The notes below the pieces were generated by a model, which made no database searches, was not told the DNA's origin, and saw nothing but the letters and a program-made list of their open reading frames with translations. Made by a program: the position numbers and the translations under genes. Below are positions 14,610 through 20,412 of a stretch of 20,412 bases of DNA, piece by piece. Position 1 is the stretch's first letter; every line of letters begins with the position of its first letter. The stretch is from Thermoguttaceae bacterium (GTDB lineage Bacteria > Planctomycetota > Planctomycetia > Pirellulales > Thermoguttaceae): contig JAFTCU010000290.1 of the NCBI GenBank assembly GCA_017454585.1, forward strand, positions 1-20,412. The letters run 5' to 3'.

Positions 14610-17600
14610 ATGCTCGACCCACGACGGGAACGAATTCAGGACGATTTACGCGGATTGATCGACGGCGATGTTTTGGCGAACACTTCGGAAACGCAGGTGT
14701 ATTCGATGGACGCCAGTCTGTACGAGGTCCAGCCGCTGTGCGTTGTCTGTCCCAAAACGACGCGGGATGTCATTTCCGTCGTGCGTTATGCCAGCGAAAA
14801 CGGTCTGAGTGTCCATCCTCGCGGTTCAGGAAGCAGTTGTTCCGGAGCGCCTCTGGGTGAGGGGATCATTCTCGATATGTCGCGCTTTATGCGTCGGCTT
14901 TTGTACTACGATTCGAAAGAAAATATCCTGCATGTTCAGGCCGGCATGCAATGTTCCCGCCTGAACGAGCTTCTGGGCCCTTACAAGCGCCATATTCTCC
15001 CTGGAGCGGGTCAATCCTGGTCCAACACGGTTGGAGGTTTGCTTTCCATAGACGGTTATGGGAGCCGGTGGCTCTCGTTTGGCCGGCCTTCTGACTGGCT
15101 TCTGGAGGTGGAAATGGTCACGGCCAGTGGTAACACCGTGACTTTTTCCAATCAGGAACCGATTCCAGAGGAACTTTTGGCTGAACCGGAGGGAGCGGAA
15201 GAGGGATCTGACCCTGTAGATACTTCATCTCACGAAGATGAAAAAAAACGGCTGATTCGTGAAACTGCCACCCTTTTGAGCGAATACCGAAGAGAGCACG
15301 ACCTTCCTCAAACCCGGCGCGTCATCGACAAAATGGGGTACAGGACCAACATTCAGAACGGGAATGCCCTGAACATGGCTCGCCTGGTCGCCGGCTCGGA
15401 AGGGACCCTGGGAATTATTACTGCGGTAAAGTTACAGCTCCCTGAAATCCCTCCGATCCGGAAGACAGTCCTTCTGCTTTTTTCGAGTATGGAAAAGGCG
15501 ATGGGGGCGGTTCCTGCGCTTTTGCCGTTTCATCCAGAGGCATGTGAACTGATCGACAGACGATACCTGCATCTCGCCTCGGAACGGGACGTTCGGTTTG
15601 ATGCCATGTTCCCTCCGGAAACTGAGGCGGTACTGCTCGTGGAGCTTTCCGATACCACTCAGTACAATATGCACAATCGTCTGCGGTCCCTTTCAGAACT
15701 GATGATCCGTCAGAAAGATCTGGCGTTTCAAATGATCGTTTCTGTGGATGACGCGGAAGCCGGGTTTTTCTGGGGCTTGGCCGGCACGTTCGAACCTTCC
15801 ATGCGTTTCGGCAAGGGAAAACCCGTGCGTATCACCATCGTGGAGGACGCGGCGGTCATTCCATCGAAACTGTACGATTTTTTCCTGAAGATCCAGGAAC
15901 TACTTCGAAAGCACGGTCTTACAGCCGCGTTTTACGCCCACGCGATCCAGGGTCAGGTCCGGCTTCAGCCGCTCGCTGACCTTCACTCCCCGGAAGATGC
16001 CGCCCGTGTTCTGCGTTTTGCGTCGGATTACTACCGGCTTGTTCACGCCATGAACGGGACCATCGGCACCGAAAACGGCATGGGGCTGAGCTGGAAATAC
16101 TGGTTTCCCATTTTTGAGCATCCATCATACGAATGGACTTGTGCGATTAAGCGTATCTTCGACCCTGAAACCCTTTTTCAACCCGGTAAAATGGGAACGG
16201 AAATTCCCCAGACGGCCGAAGCGCCTGAACTGGCCTGGCGCCTTGCGTTTCGTCCGAACGAGCCGTTCCCTCCTCAGGAAAATCCAAGCGAATCGGCGGA
16301 AAACGATCAACAGAATGAACTCGCCGGGTTGAAGCCCGATTCCGTAACCGATGGAGAAAGCGGAAACATTTTCGATGATCCCCCTGATTCCGGCGAGGAG
16401 AGGACAAACGACTCCATCATTTTCGTTCGGGAGAAAGTACGGGCAATTATCGGCAATGTTTTCGACGATATTTCGCCCGGAGGCACACTGGAGGACGTTT
16501 CCAGCAATGAAGATCTGAATTTTGAAACCGGAGACACTCTGAACTCCCTCACCAGTCTGGGGCTGGAATGGGATTCCGGAAGAATTCAGGTAATTTCCTC
16601 CCGTTGCAACGGATGCGGGAAATGCCGTGGGACCGATACACTCAGGAGAGCCTGCCCGATCGCCAGATACGACTGCAATGAGCTTTCATCTCCACGTGCC
16701 AAAGTTGCTTTAATGGAAGGTCTTTTGAACGAAACGCTTGAACTTTCCGAACTGGGAGACGATTCCTTTCGTAACATCTTCCATCGGTGCATCCAATGTC
16801 ATTCGTGCAGGATAGAGTGTCCGTCCGGTGTAGATATTCCTTTCCTGGTCCGCAGCGCAGAAGAGGCTTGGGCGAAAGCGCGAGGGTTGAACTTTTACGA
16901 ATCGTCACTCGTTCGACTGGATGTTTGGGTTGGACGTTTCCGCCGGTTCCCGTGGCTCGCAAATCTGGTTTTTCGGGTTGGTTTGCTTCGGTGGTTCCTG
17001 GAAAAAATGTTCGGTGTGGCACAAGGCCGGCATTTGCCACATCTGGAAAACAAATCGTACCTTGAGAAAATAAAGCGGAACCCGCAGCTGGTCAGGCATG
17101 ACAAAAGCGAGCCTGGCGCAGATGAAAATCCCGTTTTTGGTGACAGTTTGACCAAAATTCAGGGACGGGCCGTCTATTTCCTCGACACTTACGCAAACCA
17201 TTTTGAAACGGCAGTGGCCCAGGCGACTGTGGACGTTTTTCGAAACAGCCACGTTCCGCTCATCATTCCACAGCGACAGCAGGGAAGCGGTATTTCTGCC
17301 GTGATGCTCGGGCGAAGTGATTATGTCCAAAAACAGGTTTACCGTAACGCGGCTCTTTTGGCAGATTACGTACGACAGGGTTACGATGTCGTAGTGACGG
17401 AACCGACCACCGCTCTGGCATTTCGCTGGGAGTTCCCTCAAACGTATCCTGAAAACGAGGACATTGCGTTGGTTTCACGCCATTGCTACGATGTGGGCGA
17501 GTACCTGTACAAGCTGCACCTGCTTCAAATCCTGAAAATGCCGACCAGACAACTTAACCTGAAAATCGGTTATCACGCTCCGTGCCGTTTGCGCGCGCTC

Positions 17601-17879
17601 CAAATCGGGCTTCCCTCGGTTCATCTGATGGGCCTCATTCCCGGAGTGGAGATCATGCAATCCCCACACGGCTGCTGTGGTATGGGCGGCACTTATGGCA
17701 TGATGGCGTCGCACTACTCGTCCAGTCTGAAAATCGGCCGCCCGCTTCAGCTTTGGTTCCGTAACCCGCAAATTCAGATTGGAGCCACGGAATGCAGCTC
17801 GTGTAAACTTCAAATGTTGCATAACACCACCAAACCGGTCCTGCACCCGATCCAGATCCTGGCCCGGGCGTATGAGTAG
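14610..17879 (+). CDS. FAD-linked oxidase fused to 4Fe-4S and CCG domains (YdiJ/GlcD-GlcF-like 2-hydroxyacid dehydrogenase)
   Basis: This 1089-residue fusion has the layout of respiratory D-2-hydroxyacid dehydrogenases: FAD oxidises the acid and Fe-S centres pass electrons on. The FAD-binding (PCMH) domain is at about 40-180, with RGSGSSCSGAPLGEGIILDM. The FAD-oxidase C-terminal domain is at about 255-530 (LVAGSEGTLGIITAV, HAIQGQVRLQP). An acidic linker at about 553-655 leads to two ferredoxin motifs with Cys 666/669/672/682 and Cys 727/730/733/737. Two CCG-like domains follow. The first has the Cys pair replaced (QGSGIS, about 891-896); the second is complete (HGCCGMGG, 1020-1027; ECSSC, 1061-1065). 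At 488-492 it reads ENGMG where relatives usually have a His (EHGxG or QHGxG). It is longer than typical YdiJ (about 1,000 residues), mainly through the acidic inserts. The substrate (D-lactate, glycolate or 2-hydroxyglutarate) cannot be assigned. Confidence 0.88.
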   Translation: MLDPRRERIQDDLRGLIDGDVLANTSETQVYSMDASLYEVQPLCVVCPKTTRDVISVVRYASENGLSVHPRGSGSSCSGAPLGEGIILDMSRFMRRLLYYDSKENILHVQAGMQCSRLNELLGPYKRHILPGAGQSWSNTVGGLLSIDGYGSRWLSFGRPSDWLLEVEMVTASGNTVTFSNQEPIPEELLAEPEGAEEGSDPVDTSSHEDEKKRLIRETATLLSEYRREHDLPQTRRVIDKMGYRTNIQNGNALNMARLVAGSEGTLGIITAVKLQLPEIPPIRKTVLLLFSSMEKAMGAVPALLPFHPEACELIDRRYLHLASERDVRFDAMFPPETEAVLLVELSDTTQYNMHNRLRSLSELMIRQKDLAFQMIVSVDDAEAGFFWGLAGTFEPSMRFGKGKPVRITIVEDAAVIPSKLYDFFLKIQELLRKHGLTAAFYAHAIQGQVRLQPLADLHSPEDAARVLRFASDYYRLVHAMNGTIGTENGMGLSWKYWFPIFEHPSYEWTCAIKRIFDPETLFQPGKMGTEIPQTAEAPELAWRLAFRPNEPFPPQENPSESAENDQQNELAGLKPDSVTDGESGNIFDDPPDSGEERTNDSIIFVREKVRAIIGNVFDDISPGGTLEDVSSNEDLNFETGDTLNSLTSLGLEWDSGRIQVISSRCNGCGKCRGTDTLRRACPIARYDCNELSSPRAKVALMEGLLNETLELSELGDDSFRNIFHRCIQCHSCRIECPSGVDIPFLVRSAEEAWAKARGLNFYESSLVRLDVWVGRFRRFPWLANLVFRVGLLRWFLEKMFGVAQGRHLPHLENKSYLEKIKRNPQLVRHDKSEPGADENPVFGDSLTKIQGRAVYFLDTYANHFETAVAQATVDVFRNSHVPLIIPQRQQGSGISAVMLGRSDYVQKQVYRNAALLADYVRQGYDVVVTEPTTALAFRWEFPQTYPENEDIALVSRHCYDVGEYLYKLHLLQILKMPTRQLNLKIGYHAPCRLRALQIGLPSVHLMGLIPGVEIMQSPHGCCGMGGTYGMMASHYSSSLKIGRPLQLWFRNPQIQIGATECSSCKLQMLHNTTKPVLHPIQILARAYE

Positions 17880-17904
17880 TCAGCGTTTCGGCATCGCCAA
17901 ATTT

Positions 17905-17956
17905 AGTTTTCAGTTTTCAGCTGCAAGTTCATTCTGACAACTGAAAACTGATAACT
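17905..17956. repeat. 16-bp imperfect inverted repeat before hslV
   Basis: Positions 17905-17920 (AGTTTTCAG twice, overlapping) pair with 17941-17956 at 15 of 16 positions around a 20-base loop. Related short motifs (ACTGATAACTGACAACT) continue to about 17975. It follows the stop codon of the dehydrogenase gene by 25 bp and could act as a transcript-end hairpin, although no T-tract follows. Confidence 0.75.
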
Positions 17957-17999
17957 GACAACTAAAAATTGACAACCAAAAACAAACAGAATTCCCCCC

Positions 18000-18539
18000 A
18001 TGAAATCCCATTCAACCACCATTTTAACAGTCCGTCGGAACGGAATTGCGGCCATTGGCGGCGATGGTCAGGCGACGGTTGGTTCGACCATCATGAAACA
18101 CGATGTACAGAAGATCCGTCGATTGGCAGGCGGCAAAGTCGTGTGCGGTTTTGCCGGAACCACGGCCGACGCTTTCGCTCTGATGGAACGTTTTGAAGCC
18201 AAACTGAAAGATTTTCCCGGAAACGTTCCGCGTGCTGCGACGGAGCTGGCCAAAGAGTGGCGGACCGACCGTGCGATGCGCCAGCTGGAAGCGTTAATGA
18301 CCGTCATTGACGCGAAAAACACGTTACTCGTGACCGGGAACGGCGATGTGATCCAGCCTAGCGACTCAGTGCTCGGAATCGGTTCCGGCGGAAATTTCGC
18401 GGTGGCTGCCGCCCGTGCGCTTCTGCGAAATACCAGCCTTACAGCGACTGAAATCGTCCGTAAAGCATTGGAAATCGCTGCTGAAATCGACATTTACACG
18501 AATTCCAACATTCACGTGGAAGAAATTCCATGCGAGTAA
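18000..18539 (+). CDS. hslV: ATP-dependent protease subunit HslV (peptidase)
   Basis: HslV is the N-terminal-threonine peptidase of the HslUV complex and a bacterial relative of proteasome beta subunits. The 179-residue protein begins MKSHSTTILTVRRNG; by homology the mature enzyme starts at Thr6 after removal of a five-residue propeptide. The family motifs GGDGQATVG, KIRRLAGGKVVCGFAGTTADAF and GIGSGGNFAVAAARAL are intact and include the expected Asp, Lys and Ser positions. Length is normal for the family. The start has no recognisable Shine-Dalgarno sequence (ATTCCCCCC precedes it), but the N-terminal Thr constrains it. hslU follows after 28 bp, so the pair is probably co-transcribed. The upstream 120-bp spacer carries repeats but no obvious promoter. 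Confidence 0.98.
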   Translation: MKSHSTTILTVRRNGIAAIGGDGQATVGSTIMKHDVQKIRRLAGGKVVCGFAGTTADAFALMERFEAKLKDFPGNVPRAATELAKEWRTDRAMRQLEALMTVIDAKNTLLVTGNGDVIQPSDSVLGIGSGGNFAVAAARALLRNTSLTATEIVRKALEIAAEIDIYTNSNIHVEEIPCE

Positions 18540-18567
18540 ACCCACTTTTCTTCAATCCGGAATCCAA

Positions 18568-20154
18568 ATGAATACAAAACTCAAGGAACTTACTCCTCGT
18601 GAAATTGTACAGAAACTTGACGCGCACATCGTTGGTCAAACGGAGGCCAAACGAGCAGTTGCGATCGCCGTCCGAAATCGTTGGCGCCGTCAGCAGCTTC
18701 CCGAAGAACTGCGCAAGGAAATTTCTCCGAAAAACATTCTGATGATCGGCCCGACCGGAGTCGGAAAAACGGAGCTGGCCCGCCGTCTTGCCAAGCTTAC
18801 GAACGCCCCTTTCGTGAAAGTCGAGGCGACGAAATACACTGAGGTTGGTTACTACGGCCGCGATGTGGAAAGTATGATCCGGGAACTGGTCGAAAATGGC
18901 ATGAGTCTGGTCCGAAACCGCGAATTGGAAAAGATCAAAACCAGCGTGGAGGGCAAAGTCGAGGAACGGCTTTTGGATCTTCTGGAGCCGCTTTCCCAGG
19001 AACTTCCTGATTTACCGGAAATTCCCGATTTTCTGAAAAACTCCGGGAAAATCGTCGATTTTGACGTTCATTTCCCCGACGATTTCCCGTCCGAGCTGAA
19101 AGAGAAAATCCTGAACACGTTTTCAAAATCCAATCTCCTGAAAAAACTCAACGAGATGCAAGATGACGCAAACGATATTCCCTTTGATGATGACTATGAC
19201 GACCAAATCCATTTTGAAGACGATGACCTGAAAGAAACAGGACGGCAGGCGAGTGAGGAAGTGAAAAAAATGTCTCTGGCCCACCGTGAGATCCTGCGTG
19301 CTGAGCTGAAAGCGGGACTTCTGGAAGATCGTGAAGTTGAAATTCCAACGCGTAAAAAAAACGCACCGCCGTTTATGATGATGGGCGCAATTGGTTCTGA
19401 CTCTCTCGAAAACGGCATTTCAGATATGCTCGACAAAATGCTTCCACGCAAAACCGTTCGGCGAAAGGTCCCGGTTCGGGAAGCCCGTAAAATCCTGATG
19501 GAAATCGAGAGCGATGCTCTGTTGGACGACGAAAAGATCCAGGCCGAAGCCGTCGAACTGGCCGAAAATACCGGAATCATCTTCATCGATGAAATCGACA
19601 AGATCGTGGCCTCGAACTCGACCCACGGCGCGGACGTCTCACGTCAGGGAGTTCAGCGTGACCTGCTCCCCATCGTGGAAGGAACGACGATCCAGACCCG
19701 TTACGGTTACGTGAAAACCGATCACATCCTGTTCATCGCGGCAGGGGCTTTTCACCAGAACAAGCCAGGCGATCTGATGCCGGAGCTTCAGGGACGTTTC
19801 CCGATCCGCGTCGAGCTGCATGACCTGACCAAAGAAGACTTTCGCAAAATTCTGAAAGAGCCGGAAAATGCTCTTCTGCGGCAATACCAGGCTCTCCTGA
19901 AAACAGAGGGCGTGGAGATAAAATTTCTCCCCGAGGCTGTGGACGCGCTGGCCGATTACGCCTGGCAGGTGAATCAGACCTCACAAAACATCGGCGCAAG
20001 GCGGCTCTACACGATCCTGGAGCGGCTCCTGGAAGACGTAAGTTTTGACGCAGCCGAAACGGAGAAAAAGCAGATACGAATCACCGCGGCATACGTCAAA
20101 AAACGCCTGGAACCCGTGACGCAGGACGAGGATCTGAGCAGATTTATTCTTTGA
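18568..20154 (+). CDS. hslU: ATP-dependent protease ATPase subunit HslU
   Basis: HslU is the hexameric AAA+ unfoldase that feeds substrates to HslV. The ATG at 18568 gives MNTKLKELTPREIVQKLDAH, the standard HslU N-terminus. The frame is open further upstream into the end of hslV, but that extension is not HslU-like. Walker A GPTGVGKT is at 61-68, the pore loop GYYG at 94-97, Walker B IIFIDEID at 337-344, and the sensor-2 region NIGARRLYT at 474-482. The C-terminus LSRFIL is the conserved tail that inserts into HslV. The product has 528 residues against about 443 in E. coli. The excess maps to an acidic stretch at about 140-225 in the I domain (FPDDFPSELKEK, DDDYDDQIHFEDDD). The ribosome site is weak, so translational coupling to hslV is likely. 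Confidence 0.98.
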   Translation: MNTKLKELTPREIVQKLDAHIVGQTEAKRAVAIAVRNRWRRQQLPEELRKEISPKNILMIGPTGVGKTELARRLAKLTNAPFVKVEATKYTEVGYYGRDVESMIRELVENGMSLVRNRELEKIKTSVEGKVEERLLDLLEPLSQELPDLPEIPDFLKNSGKIVDFDVHFPDDFPSELKEKILNTFSKSNLLKKLNEMQDDANDIPFDDDYDDQIHFEDDDLKETGRQASEEVKKMSLAHREILRAELKAGLLEDREVEIPTRKKNAPPFMMMGAIGSDSLENGISDMLDKMLPRKTVRRKVPVREARKILMEIESDALLDDEKIQAEAVELAENTGIIFIDEIDKIVASNSTHGADVSRQGVQRDLLPIVEGTTIQTRYGYVKTDHILFIAAGAFHQNKPGDLMPELQGRFPIRVELHDLTKEDFRKILKEPENALLRQYQALLKTEGVEIKFLPEAVDALADYAWQVNQTSQNIGARRLYTILERLLEDVSFDAAETEKKQIRITAAYVKKRLEPVTQDEDLSRFIL

Positions 20155-20163
20155 AACGGTTAC

Positions 20164-20187
20164 GGGGACGACGCTTCCAGCGTCGTC
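20164..20187. repeat. 24-bp self-complementary element (copy 2 of 3)
   Basis: GGGG-A-type start followed by the perfect hairpin GACGACGCT-TCC-AGCGTCGTC (9-bp stem, 3-base loop), 10 bp past the hslU stop codon. It is the exact reverse complement of 20371-20394. It may act as a transcript-end hairpin for hslVU, although no T-tract follows. Confidence 0.9.
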
Positions 20188-20370
20188 AAGTGGAGTGCGG
20201 TGATACAGTCGCGCAAGCGACATTCACCGCTTTCTCTTGCGGCAATTCAGCCTCGCAGAGGCGTTTGACGCGGAATCACGCTGGACTTTCACCACGGGAA
20301 AATCCCTTTTCATCGCCACGTCTTTCGACCGCGAAAGTGAAAGCGGCAAATGAAGCCTTCGGCTTCAGAA
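20188..20370. other. Hairpin-packed spacer between inverted 24-bp elements
   Basis: No gene is evident. Short hairpins succeed each other. GCGGTGA/TCACCGC (20197-20230) encloses GTCGC-GCAA-GCGAC (20208-20221). Next come GCCTC-GCA-GAGGC near 20250-20262 and GGGA-AAA-TCCC near 20296-20306. CTTTCG-ACCG-CGAAAG follows near 20322-20337, then TGAAGCC-TTC-GGCTTCA at 20351-20367. This density suggests a structured RNA or a composite REP/MITE-like element rather than ordinary spacer. Confidence 0.6.
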
Positions 20371-20394
20371 GACGACGCTGGAAGCGTCGTCCCC
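20371..20394. repeat. 24-bp self-complementary element (copy 3 of 3)
   Basis: Hairpin GACGACGCT-GGA-AGCGTCGTC followed by CCCC. It is inverted relative to the copy at 20164-20187, and the similarity continues imperfectly outward for about 12 bp on both sides (GAAACGGTTAC against the complement of GCAAGGTTTCC). The sequence ends 18 bp later, so what lies beyond is unknown. Confidence 0.9.
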
Positions 20395-20412
20395 GCAAGG
20401 TTTCCCCACCGC

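Noticed and set aside
20188..20370. CRISPR array or tRNA in the repeat-rich end of the window
   Set aside because: There are no regularly spaced identical direct repeats and no cloverleaf with a CCA end; the hairpins differ from each other.

Overview
The window carries eight protein-coding genes (one cut by the left edge) and no recognisable tRNA, rRNA, CRISPR array, transposase, integrase or phage gene. The gene repertoire suggests a free-living or host-associated member of the PVC group, most likely a planctomycete. The evidence is a Tat-exported Gfo/Idh/MocA oxidoreductase, a very large membrane protein with an enormous hydrophilic tail, an exported NPCBM plus hydrazine-synthase-alpha-like protein with two CXXCH haem motifs, a PEP-CTERM protein with autotransporter-type repeats, and a giant FAD plus Fe-S dehydrogenase. 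This is inferred from protein style, not from a marker gene; Verrucomicrobiota or Lentisphaerota cannot be excluded.

Layout: dnaK (minus, 5' part only, 1-432) is divergent from a 1237-residue three-helix membrane protein (827-4540, plus). Two exported proteins follow on the minus strand: a Tat-dependent Gfo/Idh/MocA oxidoreductase (4683-6146) and a Sec-exported metallophosphoesterase-fold protein with eroded metal ligands (6392-7594). Divergent from the latter is the 998-residue NPCBM/propeller/dihaem protein (7840-10836, plus). It converges on a 1155-residue PEP-CTERM surface protein built of repeats (10936-14403, minus). Divergent from that is a 1089-residue FAD/4Fe-4S/CCG dehydrogenase (14610-17879, plus), followed by hslV and hslU (18000-18539 and 18568-20154, plus).

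How the genes work together: hslVU forms the ATP-dependent HslUV protease, and with dnaK it is ordinary protein quality control. Genes 4683-10836 all encode exported proteins and may form an extracytoplasmic glycan/redox locus, but this is only positional inference. The FAD/Fe-S protein is a self-contained respiratory 2-hydroxyacid dehydrogenase type.

The most interesting features are not in the housekeeping genes. A 10-C homopolymer sits in the signal-peptide region of the repeat-built surface protein and could be a phase-variation switch. A 24-bp self-complementary element occurs three times in gene-end spacers; two copies form inverted repeats around a hairpin-packed segment after hslU. 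Other features worth checking are the dihaem hydrazine-synthase-like protein, an HslU with an enlarged acidic I domain, and several short tandem or inverted repeats in spacers.
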